The position numbers and the translations under genes are program-made. Of a DNA stretch of 64,000 nt, positions 1 to 11,299 are shown in pieces. Origin of the DNA: Welwitschia mirabilis (taxonomy: Eukaryota > Gnetophyta > Gnetopsida > Welwitschiales); the NCBI GenBank assembly GCA_051453625.1, contig JBOZIK010000001.1, positions 205,108,142-205,172,141 of the forward strand. Reading direction: 5' to 3'. Positions within the stretch are counted from its first letter, which is position 1. Every line of letters starts with the position of its first letter. The notes under the pieces were generated by a model. That model made no database searches. It saw nothing but the letters and a program-made list of their open reading frames with translations, and was not told where the DNA came from.

Positions 1-1639
1 AAACCATTGTAGGTAATCTCTAGGATCACATTAAAGTATAAGAAGTAGACCTAAGGATTAAGAGTAATGTTTCTTCTTAGAATCTTCACTTAAGACCCAA
101 GAAAAAGACACCAAAAGGATTCTTGCTATATGGTAATCCTTATAAATCATACAAAGTGCAAGAAGGTAGACCTAGCAAGGGGAAATTATTGCATGTAAAG
201 AGAACAGGAAAAGAAGGGACAATTTATAATAAAAAAGGGCATACAACATAAACAATAAGTGAAAACAATGTGTTACCCTCTAAAAATGGATAATCTTTCT
301 TGGATAGGAATAGATCTTAGAGGTAATCTTGCCTTTGATCAAAATACAAGTAGATCTCTTTATGTAATCTTTTCAAAGAAAGTAGATTACACCAATAGGT
401 ATTAGATAAAAATTAAAAGTAAATAGAAATAATGATAGCATAAATTAAATCCACTTACTTTTGATTTGAATGTACTTAATAGCTTATTTTAATGCTCTCT
501 AGCAATGGATCCAAAATGTTGGTGGCCTAAATTGCACTTTAAAAGTAATCAATGCTTGAAACAAGGAAATTGCAACTAGGCTTCGTATAGGGTGAATTAA
601 CTAATGAATGTCATAATCTGGAGAGCATAAGGTAATAATCTAATCAAGCACATAAATAAGAAAGAATATACTTTTGATTCCAAACTAATGTTTAATCAAC
701 TTTATGTTTTTGTAATGCAAAAAGAAAAATTGGCATCAACTATTCTGATGTGTAATTCAAATTATGAAAGAGAAATGAAATGCAAGCCTATGATAACCAA
801 ATTTCTGAGTTGTTGTCATCCAACTCAGCCCTTATAACCTATGTCTAATTCAGTATTAATCTAATAAAATAGTACTAATGAAACTTTAACATAAACCATA
901 AGAGAAATCATAAGATTTGTAGAAGAAAGATATTTTATTAATTGAATGGAATGTCTTACAACACCTCAGTAAGGTAGTGACTCGTCAATGTTAGAAGCAC
1001 AGCTTAAACACCAAGAATAATCTCTCTTATGCTAAAATGGAACCTTAACTCCTTTGATGCCTTTGTCACCAATCCTCCAATGGCAAAAATATACCTAAAT
1101 GATTCCAAATGGGGGTTTTTATATCTTTCCTAAGGTGGTTACGGGTTAGGGAGATCGATACAGACGAAGAGGCATCATTAGGCATAAACTAAACCTTAAT
1201 TAACTCAGTTAAAAAGAAGTTATAGCATTGTTGTGTTACTATTATCATGGGGTCAATAGGTAACATGACACCCCTTCATCATCCAATCACAACCTGCCAC
1301 ATTAGAGACTCATTGGAATTTGAATTTGAAAATTAATATCTATGTCGTCTCTTGTGTCATGGGAATGACATATCCCATAGCAGCATGTTAGCCTCATCAA
1401 GTTAGCCTCCATAAGCATGCTTCAAATGCCTTCATTCTCTTGGTTATGCCCTATGTTATGAGGATAACATACGGGATGATAATCATTTTGTTGGTGTTTT
1501 TCTCCACTTTTTGCTCCACTTTTTTCTTGGTTGAATTCTTGTTTTTCTAGGTGAAAATATTACATTTAAAGTCATAATTAGGTTGTTAGATTAGTTTATG
1601 ATAAAATGCTTGAAAATGACTAAATTGAGTTCTTGTTCC
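1..1639. other. Unassigned AT-rich flank
   Basis: I recognise no coding sequence, LTR or RNA gene here on either strand. Two related short hairpins lie at about 1355-1378 and 1449-1475 (see findings). Parts may belong to the element whose gag remnant follows, but I see no protein similarity before about 1640. Confidence 0.5.
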
Positions 1640-2057
1640 CTACAAAACATTGCCAATTACACCATTAAAACATGACAATTTGGTATTGTAATAATTATAT
1701 CAATCCATAAACTCATCAAGCCTATTATGATCTTTTTTTTTAATATTCAAAATTTATTCCCTTAAATTTTAAACTATCCTAATGGTTTAAAACTTATCTA
1801 AGAAAGCATTCTTAAGAATTTCCCATGAACTAGAAGCATGATTGAATTTTTATAACATCATAACTAAGCATCACCTTTAAATGAAAAAGGAAAATACCTT
1901 AAAAAATCAAATTCTGAATCAAGATAATTTGCTTTGCATAAGGAATCAAAAAAACTTAAATGCAATTGAGGTTATTCTGATTTCTTACCCTTAAAAGTGG
2001 ATATCAATGTTATATTTATATTTCTTACTTTTTTTGAGTGCTTTAAGGATTTATAAT
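1640..2057 (-). pseudogene. gag: Element G, gag (capsid) remnant, downstream part
   Basis: Read on the minus strand from the left edge of element E, this stretch resembles the retrotransposon gag domain of plant Ty3/gypsy elements. It contains a block beginning STFKGKKSE, then PQLHLSFFDSLCKANYLDSE, then FPFSFKGDA followed by a decayed region in the position of the usual W-Y/W-F segment. Gag would form the virus-like particle shell. Several stops interrupt the frame. The rest of the same gag appears to lie on the other side of E, at about 14957-15420, so E inserted into it. Assignment to gag is by motif reading only; no database search was run. Confidence 0.6.
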
Positions 2058-3285
2058 TATTGAGTTGTGTGTATGCACAATCTTTAAATATATATTGCAA
2101 AATACAACACATTAATATAGACAGAAGTGACCTGAATATCATAATTCATTGAAGGAATAGGTGAGAATAAACAAAATTAATTTTAAATAAAATATTTATG
2201 CACTTTCTAACTAAAACGAAATAATAATACAAAGTAAACAAATGCAAATAAATACACTATGCAAATAAAATGTAAGACTAATCTAAATGCAAGATCTATT
2301 TAATTATCAAATTAACCTATCATGGAGATTAGTCTTATATAATGTAAATCAATCAAGAAAACCATCACTAACCAAGGCCAACCTAAGATATTAGGTGCAT
2401 TAAACAAAATATGAAAACAATACAAGTTAATCTAGAAAATAAAATGTAATGCACTAAACTACTAGTATTAACCTTAACAAAGGTTGCCCTCATGATCTAT
2501 ATTATAAATAAAGTTGTCATGAAATCATAAGATACATAAACCATAAGGGAGATATACATAACAAAAGATATAAAAAGAAAAATAAAATTTTGATTATATT
2601 TGAACCAACATCCATGTTAGAAAGTAGTAGCATCTTAATAAATGATACACAGTCCAACGCCAAGGAAGACATCTCTCTGCAACTATAAAGATGAATCTCC
2701 TACCCTCTATATCTTTTATCATGAGAATGTCTAGTTCCAAAAAAGATAAAGTCAAAGTTGAGGGTAAAGGAGGTATTTATTATAAATAAGAATCTAAAAA
2801 TAACAAACACTAATAGACATGATAAAAACCTAATATCCATGTAAGAAGATGCATAACACATGGTAAAATCTTGGTGAAGTTTAGTAAAAATTTATTTTTA
2901 GGTATTATCCTGCTAGTTGTCTAAACATTACATAAGATGATGCCATATCATACAATATCCACATTAGCTCCCAGATTAGTCTAGTAAGAATCCTAGTCAG
3001 TATAAGTTTCTGTCATCTGTACTATCATCTAGGTGATAAGATGGATAATGGGCTTTGTACAAATGCTTCTTATGTCAGGTCAGCCTCTTTAATTATAGGA
3101 TTTTAGCTTTAGATATGAATAATTGCAATTTGTTTTGAATGTTATCAAATGTAATTAAGATTGCATGTTTTCATGACATTTTCTTTAGCTCTTCATTATC
3201 ATCAAAACCTAGCATAAACCTATCTAAGGTCTTATAAAACTACTCAAAATACCTTATCAAATATATATAATTTGGTAATGAAATA
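2058..3285 (-). repeat. Element E 3' LTR
   Basis: A direct repeat of 13697-14956, recognisable over its whole length, for example the shared block around 2195-2260 and 13858-13925. On the minus strand it runs from TATTTCATTACC, matching TGTTACACTGCC in the other copy, to a decayed CA end. It differs from the other LTR mostly by transitions. It lies downstream of pol on the minus strand and is therefore the 3' LTR. Confidence 0.85.
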
Positions 3286-6200
3286 GAGTGCTTCACTTAG
3301 CCTTGTCAGTTCTTAATAAAACTAGGTAAACAACTATAACTATGAGCTAAATTGACTAGAGATAAATCAACTAAGAAACTTAAAAATAAACTTAGAAATA
3401 TGCTTAAAAATCTTAGAATGTAGAATAGAAATGTCAAAAATAGATAACTAAATGTTTTATCTATGTAGAATAATTGGTCATACTATTGTTCTGTTCATCG
3501 TGCAGATGATGGAAGGGATGACAGGCTCAAAAAATGTTCTTAAAAAATAGAAGCTTGTAAAAAAAAATTTAGAAGGATAAACATTAAAACACAATCTAAT
3601 TAACAGCCCTCCCACTTAAATGGATAGCATAATATAAAAATAATTATGTGTAATATAAAAAATCATCATCATAAAATATCTTAATAATATGTAAATAATG
3701 TGCATAATATCTCAAAGATAAAAGTTGATACAATAGTAATACTTAAAAAATGATGTTTATACAAAATCATGAGTTTTTAAGTATAATCCATGGAGGGAAA
3801 ATACATAATACAATATAATAAATCACTCCCCTTATCATGCCAAAATAAACTCCTGATGTGAAGTAGGCTTAGTTGCAAGTGAAGAAGATAGAGAATGCTT
3901 AAGATTTGTAAAGAAATAATAGTCAAAAACTAGTTTAATGGACTGTGTAATATCATCTCCCTATGCTTTGACTACCTCTGGGGTGTCAACTGTCACATCA
4001 TGCTCAATGTGTGATTTGCAATTATGCATATCTATTAGTTACTCCTTGATTTGATGAAATCTCTTCTTAATAGTGGATATCCTCTAATGTAGCTTAGTAA
4101 AGCCTCAGTTCATAACCTCTCTAAGAACCTATGCTGTGTCAACTAGAAGAGTCTATATTTGCTCAAGTATCACACCAATCATAGGTCTCTATGCTTGAGG
4201 TCTCTCCATCTCTCCTGGTATTTTGATGCTGATGTCTTATAGGTAACAAGCTATTGTCTGAAGATGTGTAAGTCTCTACTCACCCATATGCTCAAGCATA
4301 CTGAAGCATATAAACATAAATAATAGGAGGCATGGATATCCTTAAATCTATAATTGACGAGCCTCAATTATCATTCTAAGTCTCCTCCAGATAAATTTTA
4401 GAAGGTCCATCTACTCCTCTTGTCTGAGGACTATTAGCATTTGCAAATGTGCTATCATGGCATGATGATCATGCAAAGATGAGCTAATATTATGAATCTA
4501 CCCTTTATGTAGAATCCAATAAGTGGATGATATATTTGTTACCAAAACTTCTTGCATGTTACCTATAACATTAGTCCGTATATCTAGTGCTACACCATAA
4601 GCACGATGCTTCTTTGTACTATCAGCTAAGTGAATATGCATGCTTCCAATGCCACCTAACTTAGTAACCATGAAAATGTGGCTTAGGAGAATGGATATCT
4701 CATGCTTTAAATCATAGATATAATCATATCAACCAGGTAGTCACGAGCATCTAATCGCCTCTCAATGTGCATTGTGTCATAGAACTCTCTGATCTATAAG
4801 GCATAATAAACTTTATGCATATCCATAAATCATCTAAGATGTAGCTCAATAAATCTTTAATCTATATTTAATTAAATTGTACTTATAAAATCTCTAAAGT
4901 ATCTCTTTATAAAAATAGAAACTGACTGAATAAAGAGTAATCAGCCTGTCAAGGTGGTGTATGCATGACCTCTACATGCTCAATCATAAGTGAGACTAGT
5001 GGATCCACCTCCTACTTTAATAGCTTGATATCTACCTCTTTTGCAACCTATTTAGCCTATCATTTGTGTGACCTAATCAATCACAAATGTAAAATGTATC
5101 ACATGAGATAAAGTGAAAATCACTAAAATGTGTTTCATGTAAATCCTAAAAAAACCCCAAAATTTAGTTCTTTATGTAAAAATCATGAAAATATGTCTTT
5201 CCCCCCTCTTTAGAGAATTAATATGTCTCATATTAGCTAATCATGTGAAGAAAAAGCTCAAAATGTAAGAAAATGAAAAAGTGTAAAATAGGTGGGCCTT
5301 ATAAAAGGTCAAAAATAAAAGTGCTCAAATCAAAAATCTAATCTAGTACAAGCATAGATCTTATTATGCTAATCATTTTTCCTATAAGGACCACTATGTT
5401 TTAGCTTATAGTTTTTGATAAAATGAGTTTTAAAGATTAAAAACTAATTCTACCTCATACAATATGCAAAATTAGATATCTTGTAAAATACTTGATGAAA
5501 ATCAGATTTGTAAGTATCAAATAAAAGAGCATGAAAGAATTAATGATATACATGAAAACTACACTCTAAAAAGCTAAAAAAAAGGGTGAAAAAATCAAAA
5601 ATAATGAGGGAAAGAAAAACATATCTCATTTTGATAAATCTGATAAGATCTCACAATCTAGGATGTGAAAAGATCCAAAATGTCAGTGGGCCCTAACGTG
5701 ATACATGATTCATGAAAGAATGAAGAGAAATAACATAAGAATGAAAAAAATGATGGAAAAAAGGTTAGGCTACAATTTTTATTGCACTATCATCCATTCA
5801 TGTCATTTGAATAATAGCCTTAGGACAACTATTATAAAATCTTAGGTTGTTACCTGCATGGTTATCTAAATAACTAGGTGGATGATGGAACTTTGAAAAA
5901 GTTTTAAAAAATATATATTACCTAAAAAAATAGGCTTAGATATTAGCATGAATGTATCAGAATTTATTAGATAATCCAAAATATAGGGAATGATGAAGAA
6001 TTTGTGATGAATAAGAATAAAAAATAAGGAAAACTCTAATTAATTAAATGATAAGGTAGTAAAAATGTACTAAGTATGATAAAACCTAATAAAACAAACT
6101 AAACAAAAATGCCCAAACTAAAAAATAATCATGAAAAATATGTGGAACTCCAAAAGACTACAAAGGAACATCATGAAAATCATAAAAAACATCATCTAAT

Positions 6201-7200
6201 CAAATACTAAAATAAAGTTAACTTTTATTGATAAAACAATATGAATGAAAATAAAAATAACAAGAAGAAGATTACTAAATGATAATATACTAAAATGATG
6301 ATGAAAAATTACAAAAATGACTTTGAAATAATAAACCAAATAACCAAAGAAAAATAGAACAAAAACAAATAATTGAAAACATGAAGAAGATAGCATACCT
6401 ACTCTAAATTCTAACTTAGCAAACTCTTTCAAAAGACATAATAAAATTACTTGAATAATAATGCATAACAAAATGTATTGACCTCATAAAATTTCACTTG
6501 ATAAGGTAATAATTATAATGACATAAAAGATTAAATACTCTTAATAATAAATGATAAGATTGAAAGCTACTCAAAAATGAACTCACCTACTCACACCCCA
6601 AAACACATCTATATTCTCAAAAGTAAAATAATCATAATCTTAAAAATCTAGGAAATAAATAATGCCTCTAATAATACTAGAAACATCATTAATCCCATAG
6701 CCTTAAAGTTTTGTTACTATCTTCTATGATGAGGGAAATACAACCATAGTTAGAGAAGTAAGAATCCATGAAGCATGACCAACTAATGTCCTATTGAGGT
6801 TCCCACAACTACCAATACTACTAAAGATTCCTTTTCAAAAAATTTACTTTTATGTGATAGGACATCATGATGACTATGTATTTTAGCACAGATATGATAA
6901 ATCATAGTCATTATTCTCTCTTTTTTTCTTTTTCCCCCTAAAATAAATCCAACATGACCATAAACTATAAATGATGAAGGTAAAAGGATGAGATGAAAGA
7001 CATAAAAAAACACATCTAGATAATCCAAGATCTCACACCATTACGAAAAACATAATAACTAAGTCATCTTCCTTAAAAATGAAGTTCATAGATATGTAAA
7101 TGTTTTAAGATTGGGTGAATCCAATCTTATCATTATAAAATTCCCAGGTACAAACATTAGTCATAAAAACTTCATAAAGCAAACACATAAGTCATGTTAA
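3286..7200 (-). pseudogene. Element E post-pol region with decayed coding sequence
   Basis: About 3.9 kb separate the integrase from the 3' LTR. The clearest coding-like part is about 3840-4830 on the minus strand. One frame includes IREFYDTMHIERRLDARDYL, then LADSTKKHRAYGVALDIRTN, then ISSSLHDHHAMIAHLQML, then a helical or coiled-coil-like stretch including RLHQ-type heptads and ending near HIEHDVTVDTPEVVKA. This is the position where Athila elements may carry an env-like frame, but I see no signal peptide or clear membrane segment and do not call it env. FYDTM is faintly like the REFYxN motif of plant-transposon-type proteins. 4950-7200 is low-complexity A-rich sequence with no domain I recognise. 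Open frames at 6196-6471 and 6783-7028 look like chance frames. Confidence 0.45.
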
Positions 7201-7249
7201 AGATGATCAAGTAACATCATAACATTCACAAAAGGAATTGACTAAGAGA

Positions 7250-8400
7250 GAATTGAGACAATGATAAGAAGGAATTCATCCTCATCAAGGAAACCTCTAA
7301 GACAATTGTTTCTATCATGTACAAGGTTGCATTGAAACGTTTTTCATATATTTTCAACCTTTGTCTATTAAATTTCTGAATTTCCCCAGTGTCTAAGTTA
7401 AAAATCTCAACTGAGCTATTACAATGTACTTTCTCTATAAGATAAGAACCTAACTATTTAGAGGTCAACTTGTTATGCAAAAGATGCACTTTAGTGTTAT
7501 ATAAAAGAACAAGTTGACTAGGTTCAAACTTTTTATGAATTATTTTTTTTATCATGTATAAAATTAGCTTAAGTTGGGCTAATATAAATTACTAAGTTGG
7601 AATAATCTATTGTTAATATTTTCATGAAGGTCTACAAGATTAAGTTAATGGAAATAATGATAGGAGTTATAAGAAACATTAACTAGTAAAACACAAACCT
7701 TTTTGTATATAGGTCCATAAGGTGAAAAACTAGGAGAATTATGCCAAGTCATACAGTAAGCCTAAAGAACATCATTAAGCTTAGAAATGTAAGATTTTTT
7801 TATTAATGGATATAAGTTTTTGAAGCATTTTCTTTATTTCTCTATTTGCATTTTTAGCTTAACTATTAGTTTGTAGATGTTAAAAATAATCTACTCTATG
7901 TTTAATTCTAATGGACAAAATAAGTCTTCCAAAAAAATGATTTATAAAATTAATTTCTTGATTACTACTGATAATTATATAAAAATAAAAATGTTAAAAA
8001 ATATAAGTTCTAGTAAAATTTCAAGTAGTTCAAGCATCATTCATAAAAGTAAGAATAGCTTCAACCCATTTAGGAACATAATAAATAGCCAGTAAAATGT
8101 AATTCTTATCATTAGAAGTTGGTTTAATAGGGTCTATAAAATCAATTTTCAAACAATCAAAAGGTTTACATTCAAGAATAGATTTAAAGGGCATATCCTA
8201 AAAATGATTAATATTACCATAATGTTGACAAGCACCACACTTTTTAGTAAAATCAAAGGAGTCTTAAAAAAGATTAGACCACAATAAAAATAACAATGAA
8301 GAATTTTCATTGTTGTTTTCTATTCAATAAAATGACCTTCAAAAATACTACAATGACAAAGATGAAGGATGTTTAATTTCTCCCATTTAGACATACACTT
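7250..8400 (-). pseudogene. int: Element E integrase remnant
   Basis: The minus strand shows the Athila-type integrase. A decayed HHCC zinc-binding region (CH...EGHF...KTTMKILH...C) is followed by the core, with ILLAIYYVPKWVEAILT at about 8035-8090, a well-known block of this integrase in which a conserved Asp has become Tyr. Integrase would join element cDNA to chromosomal DNA. Many stops and at least one frame change make this copy dead. The C-terminal end fades into the post-pol region, so the lower limit is approximate. Confidence 0.75.
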
Positions 8401-8599
8401 TCTCATGATTTGGTCTTTGCACCTATGGTAAAGATTAAAATCTATCCATTCATAATCATATATTCTATTAAGAAATTTTTTTTTTTAATTATGACTCTAA
8501 TGTTGTGGTGTTTTCATAGTAATAAAATATATCACTATGTCAGCATATCAATTATAGGATGAGTAGAAGATATATCAAAAATTTATTTATCCAAAAAGA

Positions 8600-9200
8600 A
8601 AAATCATTAATCATAAGATCATCAAGAGAAGAAGAAAGATGTGATAAATGATCTGCTACACTATTATGTTTTTCTATTTTAGCAATGATAGNNNNNNNNN
8701 NNNNNNNNNNNNNNNNNNNNNNNNNNNNNNNNNNNNNNNNNNNNNNNNNNNNNNNNNNNNNNNNNNNNNNNNNNNNNNNNNNNNNNNNNNNAAGATCATC
8801 AAGAGAAGAAGAAAGATGTGATAAATGATCTGCTACACTATTATGTTTTTCTATTTTAGCAATGATAGTAAGATCAAATTCTCACATGAGGAGGATCCAT
8901 TTAATGAGTCTAGCACTAGAATATCTCTTAGTTACAAGGTATCTAATAGTTACATATTCAGTATAAACATTTTTATGAAAGCCTAAACAATAGTATCCAA
9001 AATTATCAAGGCAAAAGATTATGGCTAATATTTCTTTCTTAGTAGTAGTGTAATTCAATTAAGCTTTAGATAAATTCTTGCTATGATAAGATATAACTTT
9101 AAAATCATTTTCATACTTTTGTTTAAGAACTCCATCCATGAAAATAGTACTAGCATCATACATTTCAAGTTTCATTACAATAGGCATGGAAGAGATTTTA
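8600..9200 (-). pseudogene. rnh: Element E RNase H remnant
   Basis: The minus strand reads almost continuously through the RNase H domain: MYDAST (the D-A-S block), VISYHSKNLSKA, LNYTTTKKEILAIIFCLDNF, then ARLIKWILL, DLTI and the terminal VADHLSHL. RNase H degrades the RNA strand of the RNA-DNA hybrid during reverse transcription. Only one or two stops are visible, unusually few for this window. An assembly gap (8692-8791) sits at its C-terminal end, and the 77 bases on each side are identical, so part of the domain is printed twice. Confidence 0.85.
8615..8868. other. Artificial 100-N gap flanked by an identical 77-base overlap
   Basis: Bases 8615-8691 and 8792-8868 are identical over 77 positions, separated by exactly 100 N. 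Removing the N run and one copy restores continuous RNase H sequence. The insert is 177 bases, a multiple of three, so the reading frame is not shifted. This is an unmerged contig overlap, not a biological duplication. Confidence 0.95.
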
Positions 9201-9299
9201 TCTTTAAATGTTTCAAAAGCAAGTTGACAATATTCATTCCATTTAAATTTATCTTCTTTTTTAAGTAATGAGTAAAGGGATTTACAAATTTTACCATAA

Positions 9300-10300
9300 T
9301 CCTAAATAAAATGATGATAAAAACTACAATGACCAAGGAAAGACAGAATTTGTTTTACATTTGTTAGAGGAGATAGATTTTTAATTATACTTAATTTTTT
9401 AGGAACATCCTAATTCCCTTACTAGAAATGTGATAACCTAAGATAATTCCATTATCAAATAGAAAGAAACTCTTCTTCCAACTCAAATGTCGGCTACTTT
9501 CAATGCATCTATCAAAGATTTTATCTAATCTTTCTAAGATTTATTCAAAGCTTTCACTAGAGATTGAGAAGTCATTCATAAAAATTTCAATTGAATCCTC
9601 TAATATATCGAAAAAAAATATCCATCATTATATGTTGAAATGTACTAAGAGAATTACAAAATCCAAAAGAAATGTGTCTAAAGGCAAATATTCCAAAAGA
9701 TGAAGTAAAAGTTATTTTTGCTTAATATTGACTAGCTATACAAACCTAATTATAACCACTATATCCATAAAGAAAGTAATAAAAGATATATTCTTAGATT
9801 CTATCAAGTATTTAGTTAAGAAAAGATAAATAGTAATGATCTTATTTTATTGCTTTATTAAGATTTCTCAAATAAATACACATTCTCCACTTTCCATCTT
9901 TCTTAGGCACTACTATCAAAGGTCTAATCCACTCANNNNNNNNNNNNNNNNNNNNNNNNNNNNNNNNNNNNNNNNNNNNNNNNNNNNNNNNNNNNNNNNN
10001 NNNNNNNNNNNNNNNNNNNNNNNNNNNNNNNNNNNTAAGATTTCTCAAATAAATACACATTCTCCACTTTCCATCTTTCTTAGGCACTACTATCAAAGGT
10101 CTAATCCACTCACTATTAGATATGGGATAAATAATTTTAACATTAATTTATTTAATAATTTCATCTTTTATGACTTATCTGAGGGCTAAATTTAGTCTTC
10201 TTTAGGGTTGCCTAATAGGTTTTACATTATCCTTAAGGTAGAGTTTGTGTTGAATAATGGAAGTAGAAATGGCTTTTAAATCTTTATAAGTTTAAGCAAA
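9300..10300 (-). pseudogene. RT: Element E reverse transcriptase remnant
   Basis: On the minus strand the order is LIVVPKKDGKWRMCIYLRNL-NKA (finger region), a decayed palm with FITFFMDIVVII, the catalytic box as IFMNDFS (codons at 9571-9582), then ILERLDKIFDRCIESSRHLS, SWKKSFFLF, GIILGYHISSKGI. The family box is FMDD, so the first catalytic Asp is now Asn (GAT to AAT), which would inactivate the enzyme. Block style (FMxDFS, RCxExxLxLxWxKxxF) is that of Athila/Tat rather than chromovirus RT. The stretch crosses the gap at 9936-10035, where 77 bases are printed twice. Confidence 0.88.
9859..10112. other. Second artificial 100-N gap flanked by an identical 77-base overlap
   Basis: Bases 9859-9935 and 10036-10112 are identical over 77 positions and flank exactly 100 N. 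The duplicated stretch encodes the VPKKDGKWRMC region of RT twice in tandem, an obvious artefact. The excess is again 177 bases and keeps the frame. Confidence 0.95.
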
Positions 10301-11009
10301 TGCATTAACCTTAGAATTTAAGAATGAGATTAAAATCTATTCTTGTTGAGGGAAAAGATTATCATTTATTATTAAAGGTTTATTCTAATCATTACACAGA
10401 AAGATATATTTCAGTCCACTAAGTAACAATTTTAGATTTAAATTGAAATTTTTAGTTTTTGTCATTTTTCTCTTAGAGTTAACTATCATCTCTTACTATC
10501 ATCTAGATGATATAGGTAAATGACCTCCCTCAAAATATGAAATCTTAGTTGTTTTTAGATGCTAAAGTTTTTCACAAATTATATTTTCAGCTTTTTTATT
10601 GTCCTAATTAAAATACTCAGTTCCTAAGTGTTCATAGTTAAGTTTATCATGATAAAAAGCTTTCAATTTTTTTACTTCAAGTGAATAACCATACAACATA
10701 GGCTCATAATGCATCAACATATGTCTTCAAGTTTATGATGTTGTAAAAATGCTATTAGATTAACTTCTTCTTCTATATATCACTCATCACCTAGATCTTT
10801 TTTAGTGGCATTAAAAACTTTAATGGTAAATACTTTATTTTTAAGTAACACTCCATTATTTCAGCCCTTGTATCAATAATACAATGGATTGTTGCATAAA
10901 ATTATTTACCTAGAAGTAGTAAATAACCTTTATTATGCTCAAATTTAATTACAACCACATCTATTGGATAGAATGCTTCCTCAATTTAAATCATTACTTC
11001 TAAATGTTT

Positions 11010-11204
11010 CTACACTACTGTATCAGCCAATTCTAAGATAATATATGTAGGCTCAATTCTACTTTCTAAATTAAGTCTTTGACAAATATGTAAAGGAATA
11101 ATATTAACATCAACTTCTATATTGATTAAGGTTTTATTAATTCTTTTATTTCCTTCTAAAGTGAAACTAGCTATTGCTACTCTAGAATCCTTAAATTTTG
11201 GCAT
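11010..11204 (-). pseudogene. PR: Element E aspartic protease remnant
   Basis: A 64-residue stop-free stretch. It ends in VDVNIIPLHICQRLNL...TYIILELADTVV, matching the plant Ty3/gypsy retropepsin pattern in which the active-site triplet is followed by a hydrophobic P-L run, a YxxLGL-like helix and LQLAD. The expected Asp-Ser/Thr-Gly triplet is degraded: the position reads near EVDVN. The protease would cleave the Gag-Pol polyprotein. It lies between gag and RT, as expected. Confidence 0.75.
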
Positions 11205-11299
11205 ATTTGCAAAACTAAGTTGGTTATAAATTGGGTTAGGTAGACTGTACTAGGTATGATTTATTTTTTTTCCTCCTAATTAGGTCATTCATAACCTAG

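Noticed and set aside
3598-3620. Polypurine tract AAGTGGGAGGG on the minus strand as the edge of the E 3' LTR
   Set aside because: It is followed by TGTTAATTAG and looked attractive, but the aligned 5' LTR ends at 14956, matching 3285, so the LTR does not reach 3606. The true tract must lie near 3286-3305 and is decayed.
6196-7028. Minus-strand hydrophobic frames of 91 and 81 codons as membrane or env proteins
   Set aside because: Hydrophobicity follows from T-rich composition of the reverse strand; there is no start context, conserved motif or support from another copy.
9836-10189. Plus-strand frame of 117 codons with an internal repeat
   Set aside because: It is the antisense of the RT region; the repeat is the duplicated 77-base assembly overlap around N.
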